The translations under genes and the position numbers were made by a program. Under the pieces are notes generated by a model that had not been told where the DNA came from, did no database searches, and was given only the letters and a program-made list of their open reading frames with translations. This document shows, in pieces, positions 43,194 through 51,867 of a stretch of 64,000 bases of DNA. Numbering within the stretch: position 1 is the first letter of the stretch; every line of letters begins with the position of its first letter. The stretch is from Pedobacter foliorum (GTDB taxonomy: Bacteria > Bacteroidota > Bacteroidia > Sphingobacteriales > Sphingobacteriaceae): the NCBI RefSeq assembly GCF_013266735.1, contig NZ_JABSNU010000010.1:1-64000 (forward strand), written 5' to 3'.

Positions 43194-43580
43194 ATGAATC
43201 CAAAAATGATCTGGTCAAATTTAACAGTAAGTGATTTAGACCGAACAACGAAATTTTATACAGAACTTGGATTTAAATCCAATGGTAGGTCAAATGACCT
43301 CACAAGCTTTTTTGTAGGTGAGAAAAACTTTGTAATGCATTTCTTTTTAGCAGATAGCATGAAAGCAAATGTGGAGATTGAAATTTCCGATGCTCACATT
43401 GCTAACGAAGTCATGTTTACCCTTTCTGCCGAAACCAAAGATGAGGTAGATAAATGGGCGAATGAAGTGCAAAGCGCTGGCGGAAAAATCGTTTCAAAGC
43501 CTAAGGAGTTTGGCGAGGGGTATTATGGTTTTGTATTTGCTGACCCAGATGGGCATAAGTTTAACGTGTTTTATATGTAA
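43194..43580 (+). CDS. VOC-family protein (glyoxalase/bleomycin-resistance fold)
   Basis: The 128-residue protein has two beta-alpha-beta-beta-beta modules: MIWSNLTVSDLDRTTKFYTE at the start, the middle EISDAHIANEVMFTLSAET and the terminal YYGFVFADPDGHKFNVFYM. It is a probable small-molecule binding or lyase protein. It lies 35 bases before the O-methyltransferase gene on the same strand and may share a transcript. Confidence 0.88.
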   Translation: MNPKMIWSNLTVSDLDRTTKFYTELGFKSNGRSNDLTSFFVGEKNFVMHFFLADSMKANVEIEISDAHIANEVMFTLSAETKDEVDKWANEVQSAGGKIVSKPKEFGEGYYGFVFADPDGHKFNVFYM

Positions 43581-43615
43581 ACTACCAATTTATTACACTC
43601 ATAATTAATAAAAAA

Positions 43616-44659
43616 ATGGAACAGCAAACTAACCAGCCATCGCCAGAAAATATCATGAAAATTGGCACGGGCTTTTGGGCTTCAAAAATTCTTTTAACGG
43701 CAGTGAGTTTCGAATTATTCACTGCGCTTGCTGAAAAGAAAACCATGAAAGCAAAAGACGTTAAAGATGCTTTAAACCTCAAATGCACAGATAGAAATGT
43801 GTATGATTTTTTAGATGCCCTAACTGTATTCGGTTTCTTAAATCGCGAAGGTATCTTGGATACCGCTACTTATTCGAACACATTAGATACAGAAATATTT
43901 TTAGATAAAAAGAAGCCATCATATATTGGAGGGATCCTCGAAATGATGAATAATCGCTTATATACATTTTGGGGTAACTTGGGCGAGGGGTTACTTACCG
44001 GACTTCCACAAAACGAAGCAAAAAAGAGTGAGGATTTTTTCGGTTTGCTATATCAAGACCCTGAAAAATTAAAAGAATTTACCAGTGCAATGAGCGGTAT
44101 CCAAATGGGTAATTTTATAGCCTTCGCTCAAAAGTTCGATTTCACTAAATACAAAACCCTAATAGATGTAGGCGGTTCAGCAGGTCTGCTTTCACTTATG
44201 GTTGCAAAACATAATCCTCATCTGCGCTGTACAAGTTTCGACTTGCCTCCGGTTCAACCCATTGCGAATGCTACCATACAGCAATACGGGCTATCAGAGC
44301 GTGTAACAACCGCAAGTGGCGACTTCTTTACAATGCCAGTACCCAATGCAGATATTGTTGTAATGGGTAATATTCTGCACGATTGGGACGAAGAGAATAA
44401 AATATCCTTAATGAGAAAAGCCTATGATGCACTCCCTGCCAATGGGGCATTTGTAGCAATTGAGGGCATAATAGATGACGAAAGAAAGCAAAACGTTTTT
44501 GGGATGATGATGAGTTTAAATATGCTTATAGAAACAGGAACAGGCTTTGATTACACCTTTGCCGATTTTAACAGATGGGCAAATATTGTCGGCTTTAAAT
44601 CAACTGCGTTGCTTCCCTTAGCAGGACCATCAAGCGCAGCAATTGCCTACAAAACCTAA
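43616..44659 (+). CDS. O-methyltransferase (Methyltransf_2 type)
   Basis: The 347-residue protein has an N-terminal winged-helix dimerisation domain (about 15-100) and a C-terminal SAM domain with DVGGSAGLLSLMVAK, FDLPPVQPIA, GDFF and the NILHDWDEEN segment containing the catalytic His/Asp. This resembles plant-type small-molecule O-methyltransferases and hydroxyindole O-methyltransferases. The substrate is unknown; a natural-product or aromatic compound is likely. Confidence 0.9.
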   Translation: MEQQTNQPSPENIMKIGTGFWASKILLTAVSFELFTALAEKKTMKAKDVKDALNLKCTDRNVYDFLDALTVFGFLNREGILDTATYSNTLDTEIFLDKKKPSYIGGILEMMNNRLYTFWGNLGEGLLTGLPQNEAKKSEDFFGLLYQDPEKLKEFTSAMSGIQMGNFIAFAQKFDFTKYKTLIDVGGSAGLLSLMVAKHNPHLRCTSFDLPPVQPIANATIQQYGLSERVTTASGDFFTMPVPNADIVVMGNILHDWDEENKISLMRKAYDALPANGAFVAIEGIIDDERKQNVFGMMMSLNMLIETGTGFDYTFADFNRWANIVGFKSTALLPLAGPSSAAIAYKT

Positions 44660-44676
44660 AAACCCATAACAGTATC

Positions 44677-45561
44677 TCATTGATATAATTTACTCAGAAC
44701 TCCAACCTTTTTAAAGTTCAATTCAGACACCAACATTCCAATAAATATCAAGCAACCTCCCAGTAATAAACGCCAGGAAAGCTCTTCATTTAATAAATAG
44801 GCTGCGGCAATGGCTCCAAATACTGGCTCGAAGAGATAGATAATAGATACACGTTCGGCAGAGAGGTATCGTTGAGCGATATTCGAAACACTATACATGT
44901 AAGCAGTGGAGAACAGGGCGCAGAAACCAACCGCTATCCAAAACGAATTATTGTCGGGTAACCACGCATTGCTGCTACCCATCAGCGCCATGATAAAGGT
45001 CAGCAAGGTACAAGTCCCAAACATAGGCACTATAGTGGTCACAATATCAACGTTGCGCGAGTACTTTTCAACTCGGATTAGGTAATAGGCAAATGCAAAA
45101 GCTCCGGCTACTGTATACAAATCCCCGGCATTTACTGAAAAATCATTTTTGATTGATATGATGGCTAACCCCGTAAGAGCAAAAAAACAGGCCACCCAAA
45201 TCTTGGCCGGAGCTAGGTGCCTATACATGGCTATTTTGAGTAGGGGAATGAGAATTACGCTCATACCTGCAAGAAAAGCAGTTTGAGAAGCAGAAGTGTA
45301 TTTTATTCCCATTGTTTGCAGGTAAATCCCAAGCATCAGCGGAATGGCCAGTTCTCCACCTATTCTGGCCGTAGCCCAGTTGATCTGTTTGAGTTTTTTT
45401 GAAAATACAAGCGACAGAAAAAATGTGGCAGCCAAAAACCTATAAAATAAGAAGATAAAAGGCGAACTATAGCCAATGGCCATCTTGGTTACAGGAAATG
45501 ATACACCCCAAAAGGCAGTGCCCAAAATCAACAGCAAAATCAATATGTTATTTTTACTCAT
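44677..45561 (-). CDS. EamA-family (DMT superfamily) transporter
   Basis: The 294-residue inner-membrane protein has ten predicted helices in two EamA halves (SFPVTKMAIGYSSPFIFLFYR in the first, EPVFGAIAAAYLLNEELSW in the second), normal length. It exports metabolites or amino acids. It is divergent from a second EamA gene at 45729, sharing a 167-base region with a minus-strand promoter. Confidence 0.9.
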   Translation of the reverse strand: MSKNNILILLLILGTAFWGVSFPVTKMAIGYSSPFIFLFYRFLAATFFLSLVFSKKLKQINWATARIGGELAIPLMLGIYLQTMGIKYTSASQTAFLAGMSVILIPLLKIAMYRHLAPAKIWVACFFALTGLAIISIKNDFSVNAGDLYTVAGAFAFAYYLIRVEKYSRNVDIVTTIVPMFGTCTLLTFIMALMGSSNAWLPDNNSFWIAVGFCALFSTAYMYSVSNIAQRYLSAERVSIIYLFEPVFGAIAAAYLLNEELSWRLLLGGCLIFIGMLVSELNFKKVGVLSKLYQ

Positions 45562-45592
45562 GTTCCATCGATTAACTCTTTTAGTTTCGCTA

Positions 45593-45600
45593 CAAAGTTA
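45593..45600 (-). promoter_or_regulatory. Bacteroidota -7 box (minus strand TAACTTTG)
   Basis: CAAAGTTA on the plus strand reads TAACTTTG on the minus strand, 31 bases before the ATG of the 44677-45561 transporter. TTTG at 45620-45617 is a short-spaced -33 candidate. Confidence 0.45.
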
Positions 45601-45728
45601 CATTTCATTTCAATGCCAAAATATGCCATAAACTATAAATCTGTACCCATTGAAAAATCAAAAACTATGTTGGTTTTTATCGAAATTTAGTTCAGAGCTT
45701 TGCGGTTCAACTGAAACCAAAATAGAAA

Positions 45729-46649
45729 ATGACCACTGTCAATTTAACTCCAAAGCACTTGCTTTTAGCACTACTCGTTGTTCTTGTATGGGGTCTTAAC
45801 TTTATTGCAATATACGTTGGGCTAAAAGAATTTCCGCCCTTTTTACTATGTGCTGTCCGGTTTGGACTCTCAGCAATTCCTTGGATTTTCATTCTACCAA
45901 AACCTAAAGCTCCACTAAAGTATATTATTGGTTATGGTCTGTTTACATTTGCTATGCAGTTTGGCTTTTTGTTTAGCGCTATTCATTTTGGTTTATCTCC
46001 GGGTTTAGCTTCACTTGTACTACAGGTTCAGGTCTTCTTTTCCATTGGTCTTGCATTTTTATTCTTTCAAGATCGCCCAAGCCTATTGAAAATTTTTGGC
46101 TCCTTAATTTCTTTTGTTGGAATTGGAATTGTTGCTGCTCACGTTAGCGGGGGGACAACATTTATAGGGCTCATATTAACCTTACTTGCTGCTTTTTCAT
46201 GGGCAACGGGGAATATGTTTACAAAAAAAGTCGATGCCAATTCGCCACTGTCTCTTGTAGTTTGGGGTAATCTAATTGCCTTTCCTTTTATGGTTGCAGT
46301 TTCACTACTGGTCGAGGGGCCTGTTTTGATTATGAGTTCATTGCAAAATGTATCTTGGATAACCATTGTGGCAATTATTTACACCGTTTATATCTCTACT
46401 CACGTTGGCTACGGCGCCTGGGGATTTCTTGTTAACTCATATCCAACATCAGTAATTGTTCCATTTACATTACTAATTCCTGTGGTAGGTTTTATTGGGT
46501 CGGCATTATTTTTAGGAGAAGATTTGCCCTTATGGAAACTCTGGGCTTCTCTTTTTATAATGGGTGGACTCATCTTCAATTTGCTCGAGAAACAGGTTCT
46601 GAAGCTATTAAAAATCATTAAAATTGAAAAGCCTGATGATTTTCGTTGA
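45729..46649 (+). CDS. EamA-family transporter, O-acetylserine/cysteine exporter-like
   Basis: The 306-residue ten-helix membrane protein has LLVVLVWGLNFIAIYVGLKEFPP, FRFGLSAIPW-like (CAVRFGLSAIPWI) and FLGEDLPLWKLWASLFI, close to the RhaT/EamA exporters of the YdeD type. It is divergent from the other EamA gene and precedes the ABM gene by 79 bases. The substrate is unproven. Confidence 0.9.
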   Translation: MTTVNLTPKHLLLALLVVLVWGLNFIAIYVGLKEFPPFLLCAVRFGLSAIPWIFILPKPKAPLKYIIGYGLFTFAMQFGFLFSAIHFGLSPGLASLVLQVQVFFSIGLAFLFFQDRPSLLKIFGSLISFVGIGIVAAHVSGGTTFIGLILTLLAAFSWATGNMFTKKVDANSPLSLVVWGNLIAFPFMVAVSLLVEGPVLIMSSLQNVSWITIVAIIYTVYISTHVGYGAWGFLVNSYPTSVIVPFTLLIPVVGFIGSALFLGEDLPLWKLWASLFIMGGLIFNLLEKQVLKLLKIIKIEKPDDFR

Positions 46650-46728
46650 TACCATTAATAAAACCCAATAATTGTTGTGAATAAATCAATTTGATAAACA
46701 TTGCTGATTTATTCATTACTTTCATCAC

Positions 46729-47016
46729 ATGATTTTAGAAGTAGCAATATTAAATATTATAGAGGGAAGACAATTAGATTTCGAAAACGCTTTCAAGCAA
46801 GCGCAAGTTATTATCTCTAGTATGCAGGGGTACATCAGTCATGAATTGCAGAAGTGCATTGAGAATGACCAGCAATACATTTTACTGGTAAAGTGGGAAA
46901 CGCTGGAAGCCCATACGGTTGGTTTTAGAGGTTCTTCCGAATACCAGGAGTGGAGAGCACTGCTACATCATTTTTATGATCCATTTCCGGTTGTAGAACA
47001 TTACAATATTGTTTAA
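46729..47016 (+). CDS. Antibiotic biosynthesis monooxygenase (ABM) family protein
   Basis: The 95-residue dimeric alpha/beta-barrel protein (MILEVAILNIIEGRQLDFEN start) has QGYISHELQKCIENDQQYILLVKWETLEAH and ends with HHFYDPFPVVEHY. ABM proteins are small cofactor-free oxygenases or signalling proteins. A 10-bp inverted repeat (46679-46688, 46705-46714) precedes it. Confidence 0.88.
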   Translation: MILEVAILNIIEGRQLDFENAFKQAQVIISSMQGYISHELQKCIENDQQYILLVKWETLEAHTVGFRGSSEYQEWRALLHHFYDPFPVVEHYNIV

Positions 47017-47022
47017 AATAGT

Positions 47023-48450
47023 TCAGAGAATCTTTATTAAATCTTTAGCCACGGTATAGCCAGTACTTGTATTGTTCGTTAGCACAACTACTGCTATTTG
47101 CTTACTCAAATCTATACAAACACTGCTGTAATAGCCAGCTGTTCCACCAGCGTGGGTTATAACATTTTTATTTTCCGGTAAGTACTGCCAGCCTAATCCA
47201 AATATATCAGCTTCTTTGTTAAAGGTGATCTGATGCGTTAGTTTTATCGCTTTATCAAGTGTAGGAGTGGGAGGTGATATTTGAGCTTTCGCATAACTTA
47301 TAAGGTCAAATGTTGAACTTTTAATGGCACCTGCAGCCTCAAATGCCTGCAAGCGATAAAAAGAAGCTGGTTTATAGAATCCATTATATCCCTGAGCAAG
47401 GTTGCTGAATTTGGTAGTGTCTATGGCGCATATGGTTTCATCCATATTCAATGGCAGGGTAATATACTGTCGTAGAAGCTCTTTGTAGGGTTTGTGATAA
47501 ACTCTTTCTAGCAATAAGCCCATCAACCCTACGGCTAAATTGCTGTAATTATATTTTGTGCCTGGCTCCGTTGTTTGTTTATAACGCTTTAAAAACGAAA
47601 ACATCTCTTTAATACCGTAGTTCTCATAGCGCTGATTGTCATCAATGACTGTAGCTTGCAGATTGTCAGGATTTCGGGGTAAACCAGAAGTGTGATTGGC
47701 AAGTTCTTTAAATATTATCTTTTGCAACGCGGGATTTTTAGCTACAGAATCTGGAAGAAACTTGATAATTGGTGTTTCCAGAGTTAGTTTTTGCTGATTA
47801 ATAGCTATTGCAAGCAGTGTAGAGGTAAAAGTCTTTGTTATTGAGCCGATGTCGTACAATGTATGATTATCGGGCAGACTTTTCGTGCCGACTTTACGCT
47901 CCCCATAGTTATAAAAGTAGCTATTCCCTTTGTAAACAACAGCTGCACTGATCCCTACATTTCCTTTGGTTTGGATATAGGCAGACAGCACCTGATCAAC
48001 AGTGCTATCCAGATGATTAATTAGTTTATTGTCGGTGGATACTTTGAAGGTTTTCTTTTCAGTTTCTGTAAATGGCAATGGGAAAAAGATATTCAATTTG
48101 CCGTGTTTATCTAAGTTCCCAAACATAATCTGCAAGGGTTGTTTTCCATCTACTTTGTATATACTGACCGAATCGTTCCTGCTTATTAAGGTTAGATTTT
48201 TTAGGGGTAACAAATAAGAGAGCTGCTCATTGTAAATACTAGTCCATTTGGTTGCTGTAAGTTGTTTCCTAAAAGTTTCACCAAGCAGAAAATAAACGCT
48301 GTCGGGTTTATTATCATTCATATAACGAATAGTCAATTTAGCAATAGCATCTATTTTTTGTTCCGAACCTGTCTGCTTACAGCCAGCCAAACCAAATAGT
48401 AAAACAAAAGCGGTTTTAATAATGAGATAGACACGATTTATAGTAGGCAT
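47023..48450 (-). CDS. Serine hydrolase lipoprotein (beta-lactamase/PBP fold)
   Basis: The 475-residue lipoprotein (FVLLFGLAGC, Cys 24) starts with a small N-terminal sandwich of about 120 residues (DUF3887-like, IAKLTIRYMNDNKPDSVYFL). The class C beta-lactamase-like domain follows, with GSITKTFTS (SxxK), YNYSNLAVG (YSN) and a THAGGTAG variant of the third motif. It has ABM gene convergent neighbour and no operon partner. Likely a peptidase or esterase; the N-terminal domain may bind the substrate. Confidence 0.87.
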   Translation of the reverse strand: MPTINRVYLIIKTAFVLLFGLAGCKQTGSEQKIDAIAKLTIRYMNDNKPDSVYFLLGETFRKQLTATKWTSIYNEQLSYLLPLKNLTLISRNDSVSIYKVDGKQPLQIMFGNLDKHGKLNIFFPLPFTETEKKTFKVSTDNKLINHLDSTVDQVLSAYIQTKGNVGISAAVVYKGNSYFYNYGERKVGTKSLPDNHTLYDIGSITKTFTSTLLAIAINQQKLTLETPIIKFLPDSVAKNPALQKIIFKELANHTSGLPRNPDNLQATVIDDNQRYENYGIKEMFSFLKRYKQTTEPGTKYNYSNLAVGLMGLLLERVYHKPYKELLRQYITLPLNMDETICAIDTTKFSNLAQGYNGFYKPASFYRLQAFEAAGAIKSSTFDLISYAKAQISPPTPTLDKAIKLTHQITFNKEADIFGLGWQYLPENKNVITHAGGTAGYYSSVCIDLSKQIAVVVLTNNTSTGYTVAKDLIKIL

Positions 48451-48626
48451 TTGATGATCATGTTAAGGCGTTAATATTTTGTCAGCCTATAACTGTGTCA
48501 AAAAGCTGAGATAATTAAAGATAAGAAATAGATTGAATAATCAATTTGCCTCAATTATTGGGGTATAGGACAAGACAAACCAAATGATAAATTACTACCT
48601 TTAGCTAGTTTCAAACCAGTTTAAAC

Positions 48627-48875
48627 ATGACGCAACTCACAATACAATACATTTTATACGCTATATTTATTGTTGGATTTATCATTTGGCTTTTTAGAGC
48701 TAGTAAGAATAAATCAAAATTTGGGATAAATTTAAAAAGGGTATACTGCCCGGTTTGCAAAACTAAGCAGCCTATAATCAGAATGCCTAGAAGTTTAGAA
48801 GAAGGGCTATATGGGGGAACCACTTGTCCCAAATGTCAAACAAGGTTGGACAAGTATGGAGATATTATTTCATAA
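48627..48875 (+). CDS. Small membrane protein with zinc ribbon
   Basis: The 82-residue protein has one N-terminal membrane helix (about 8-24, ILYAIFIVGFIIWLF) and a cytoplasmic zinc ribbon CPVC...CPKC (residues about 45-72). The zinc-binding pairs are spaced like rubredoxin-type knuckles. It lies 30 bases before the DUF4105 gene and may be its partner. It has no assigned family that I recognise. Confidence 0.7.
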   Translation: MTQLTIQYILYAIFIVGFIIWLFRASKNKSKFGINLKRVYCPVCKTKQPIIRMPRSLEEGLYGGTTCPKCQTRLDKYGDIIS

Positions 48876-48905
48876 GTTCCACAAATCGAAGCTATAAGTA
48901 AACCT

Positions 48906-50006
48906 ATGCGGATTATAGTTTTTACAACACTTTTCTTAATCAGTGCATTTGCCTTACATGCTCAACGCAAGGTTAGTGTTATTTACTGCGGTATTGGTAG
49001 TGATATTTATACTGTTTTTGGACATACAGGTATTAGAATTTCAAATGGAACAAGCGATGTAGTTTATAATTTTGGAACCTTTGATCCATCCACACCACAT
49101 TTTATTTCTAAATACATCAAAGGAAATTTAGACTATTCACTGTCCGTACAAGATTACAATCAATTTATAAGCTCCTATATTGAAGAAGGTAGAGAAATTA
49201 CTGAACATCAATTGTCTTTAACTAACCAGGAAATTATAAATATTGAAGCAGAACTCGCTACTATCTATAATTCGAAATCAAAATATTACCGTTATCAGTT
49301 TTTAAAAAATAACTGTTCTACAAAGATATTCGAAGTAATACAGCAAACTTTAAGCAAAAGGTTGATACAGCATAAAGTCAATTTAAAGTCCACTTACAGA
49401 CAGTCACTAAATGAGATATTGAAATATAATTCCTTCCTCAGACTTCCTGTAAACTGTTTGTTGGGTAGGATGGGCGAAAACCACCTTAACTCAGTAAGTA
49501 AAGTTTACTTACCCGATTCGTTAATTAGCGAATTGGAATCTTCAAGAGTTTTGAGTGAAAGTTCACAAAACACAGCACTTGTAATTTCTAAGGAAGTAAA
49601 GTTTCAATCAACCAATAATTTAAAAGTGACATATACTGATTTTATAATTACCGCACTTTTTTTACTGGTTATTATTGTTTTCAGAAGCAAATATATACTG
49701 CTTTTTACAGCTTCTTTGGGAATGGTAATTATCTTCCTTATGGTATTTTCGCTAAGGCAGGAGTTTGCCTCCAATTACAATGTTTTTTTATTCAATCCAA
49801 TTGATTTTTTAGTTGTCTTTTCACCTGAAAAGTACAGAAAGCAGATTTTAATATTTTCTCTGTTCTTCAATGTCCTGTACGTTATTGTATTTTGTTTTAT
49901 TGGCATTAACTATCTCCCTTTAATGATTATTAATTTAGGGATAATATATCTAAAATCAAGAATGTTGGTGAACGTAAACTATGGAAGCCAATACATAAAA
50001 CAGTAA
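48906..50006 (+). CDS. DUF4105/Lnb-type membrane protein (possible lipoprotein N-acyltransferase)
   Basis: The 366-residue protein has signal peptide (MRIIVFTTLFLISAFALHAQ), a periplasmic DUF4105 domain (about 21-200) with H40 in FGHTGIRI and C137 in KNNCSTKIFEV as the likely His/Cys pair, then at least four membrane helices (about 242-340). The PF13387 domain is now linked to lipoprotein N-acylation (Lnb) in Bacteroides, and the helical tail with NYNVFLFNPIDF fits. Alternative: a structural relative without acylation activity. The Zn-ribbon gene precedes it. Confidence 0.68.
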   Translation: MRIIVFTTLFLISAFALHAQRKVSVIYCGIGSDIYTVFGHTGIRISNGTSDVVYNFGTFDPSTPHFISKYIKGNLDYSLSVQDYNQFISSYIEEGREITEHQLSLTNQEIINIEAELATIYNSKSKYYRYQFLKNNCSTKIFEVIQQTLSKRLIQHKVNLKSTYRQSLNEILKYNSFLRLPVNCLLGRMGENHLNSVSKVYLPDSLISELESSRVLSESSQNTALVISKEVKFQSTNNLKVTYTDFIITALFLLVIIVFRSKYILLFTASLGMVIIFLMVFSLRQEFASNYNVFLFNPIDFLVVFSPEKYRKQILIFSLFFNVLYVIVFCFIGINYLPLMIINLGIIYLKSRMLVNVNYGSQYIKQ

Positions 50007-50030
50007 AGAACTCCTTAGCGGGCTTCTTAC

Positions 50031-51149
50031 CTACTTAAAAATGTTGGCCAGGGTTGAGTGTAAGGCCTCTCTTTTCAAATCCTTTGCAATCACAACACCA
50101 TCGGGTGAAATCAGTAGGTTAGCCGGAATAGTGGTGATACCGTAAATCTTATAAGGCAGGTTGTCATTTCCTTTAAGGTCAGAAAGTTGTGTCCAAATCA
50201 TACCGTCTTCTTTAATGGCCTTTAACCATTTTTCCTTATCTTTTTTCTCATCAATAGAAACGCTCAGTACTGTAAAGCCTTTGCTTTTGTACTTGTTATA
50301 GGCCGAAAGTACATTCGGATTTTCTGCACGGCATGGTCCGCACCATGAGGCCCAAAAATCCAGCAAAACATATTTGCCGCGGTAATCAGAGAGGCGTATG
50401 GTTTTTCCGTTAACATCAGGTTGGGCAAAGTCTTTTGCCAGCGTGCCAACACTTATCCTTTTCCCGAGTTGGATTTTTTGCTTAATGCTTTCACCCAAAA
50501 CAGAAGACTTCAGCTCCGGAGAAAGCTTGCTAAAACTCCCCTCAACTTTATCAATCCAACGGCTGTCGCGAATCAGCTCACTTAATGTAACTAAGCTAAC
50601 ATAGGACGATGGATGTTTATCTACAAATGAAAACTGGACAGGCACCATCAGGTCAACTTGATTATGATATATGCTTTTCAGACGGGCAACTAAGGCCTTA
50701 TCCTTTTGTTCCTGGTCACTTAATTCATAAGGATCGCGCAAGGTTGTCAATTTATCAAAGTAAGGTCTAAGAGCTGCCCTTAATTCGTCATAATCGGTAT
50801 TTAGAGGTGTACCGGCATTTGCGGAATGGCGAAGGGTATCTGATGAGTGAAGTGTAATATTGCCTTTTTCCAGATATACTGTTGCTGCATCGAATATTAC
50901 GTTTGCATATTTGGGATTCTGGTTGCGGTAAAGGCTTGCCCTTACAGGCCCTGAAACAGATCCCGAAAATCGGAACGACTTATTGTGTACAGTTACTGAA
51001 TCCTCGATAAAACCCTTGACTGAGCGATAGGAAAGGAAGATCTTATCACCTTCCTGAAAGCCATCGCCATCGCCTGTTATAGTAAAATTATCCTGTGCAA
51101 AGCCTGATAAGGCAGCAAGTAGGAAAGCGAATAGGAGCGTGGTTCTCAT
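50031..51149 (-). CDS. TlpA-family thiol-disulfide protein with DUF4369-like N-domain
   Basis: The 372-residue exported protein (signal MRTTLLFAFLLAALSGFA|Q) has an N-terminal DUF4369-like beta domain (about 20-115; FTITGDGDGFQEGDKIFLSY) and a C-terminal thioredoxin domain (about 235-372) with DFWASWCGPCRAEN. It is a periplasmic reductant typical of Bacteroidota. It differs from the larger paralogue at 30154-31746 in N-domain and length. Confidence 0.9.
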   Translation of the reverse strand: MRTTLLFAFLLAALSGFAQDNFTITGDGDGFQEGDKIFLSYRSVKGFIEDSVTVHNKSFRFSGSVSGPVRASLYRNQNPKYANVIFDAATVYLEKGNITLHSSDTLRHSANAGTPLNTDYDELRAALRPYFDKLTTLRDPYELSDQEQKDKALVARLKSIYHNQVDLMVPVQFSFVDKHPSSYVSLVTLSELIRDSRWIDKVEGSFSKLSPELKSSVLGESIKQKIQLGKRISVGTLAKDFAQPDVNGKTIRLSDYRGKYVLLDFWASWCGPCRAENPNVLSAYNKYKSKGFTVLSVSIDEKKDKEKWLKAIKEDGMIWTQLSDLKGNDNLPYKIYGITTIPANLLISPDGVVIAKDLKREALHSTLANIFK

Positions 51150-51240
51150 TTTCTAAATTTATTTATTTCTTTAGAGAATTCCTGCTAACTTGTTAACTTA
51201 CTTAAAATTAGTTGATGAAATATTTGTAGGTATTATCAAT

Positions 51241-51248
51241 TATTTTTG
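51241..51248 (+). promoter_or_regulatory. Bacteroidota -7 box TATTTTTG
   Basis: An exact TAnnTTTG match 22 bases before the ATG of the small lipoprotein gene at 51271. Confidence 0.45.
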
Positions 51249-51270
51249 TCTTTCAAACAATAAATGAGGT

Positions 51271-51651
51271 ATGAGAAAATTTACTAGATTAATTTGCTTA
51301 CTATTAATAGTTAGTGCCGTTTCCTGTAAGAAAAAGGCAGCAGTTGATGAAAATAAAGATTTGACTGTATGTGGGGTTAAAAACCCTATTCAAAACCTTT
51401 CCTGGCTAAATGCTAAATTCAAATCATTAGCAGGGGGGGCTAATATGAATGGTATTGTACTGTATCGACTCAATGGTAGTGAAGTTATTGAAATACAAGG
51501 TTCAGTATTTAGCTCTACAAACCAGCACCAGTATTATTGCGATGGAACTAAACTCAATTTAGATGAGCCATCGGCTTTTAATGAATTTAAAAAAGAGCGT
51601 AAGTTAATTGGCGTTTTGTACGGTACAAATATTTGGAAGGATTGGAAATAG
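51271..51651 (+). CDS. Small hypothetical lipoprotein
   Basis: The 126-residue lipoprotein (LLIVSAVSC, Cys 19) has two Cys in the mature part (VCGVKNP and YYCDG) that could form a disulfide. The segment VCGVKNPIQNLSWLNAKFKS recalls a frequent Bacteroidota family of small lipoproteins of unknown function. It has its own promoter. A degraded frame follows its stop. Confidence 0.68.
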   Translation: MRKFTRLICLLLIVSAVSCKKKAAVDENKDLTVCGVKNPIQNLSWLNAKFKSLAGGANMNGIVLYRLNGSEVIEIQGSVFSSTNQHQYYCDGTKLNLDEPSAFNEFKKERKLIGVLYGTNIWKDWK

Positions 51652-51657
51652 TGATAA

Positions 51658-51807
51658 GTCATTTTAAAACGACAGGGTAAGAATGAGCTTCAAAGTTTGT
51701 TTGGTTGGACAATGAACGGTAAAGGTGTGCAGGTTATTCAAACTCCTTACGGACAGGACGTTTTGCAAATGGCGGGCACTGCAAATTTAATAGATTGTAA
51801 AGTCTAG
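51658..51807 (+). pseudogene. Short open frame, possible gene remnant
   Basis: A 50-codon frame without a proper start reads ..KRQGKNELQSLFGWTMNGKG, then VQVIQTPYGQDVLQMAGT, ending in NLIDCKV and TAG 51805-51807. Its composition is protein-like, with a G-rich, aromatic pattern and no low complexity. Only a stop separates it from the preceding gene region, so it may be the 3' end of a broken neighbour or a remnant of another gene. Confidence 0.35.
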
Positions 51808-51867
51808 TCATACGGCTGAATTTATTATATTTAAGATGATCTATGATCATCCTAAAACGCCTCACGT

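Noticed and set aside
46679..46714. 10-bp inverted repeat before the ABM gene as an operator
   Set aside because: AT-rich and isolated; no regulator gene adjacent to support it.
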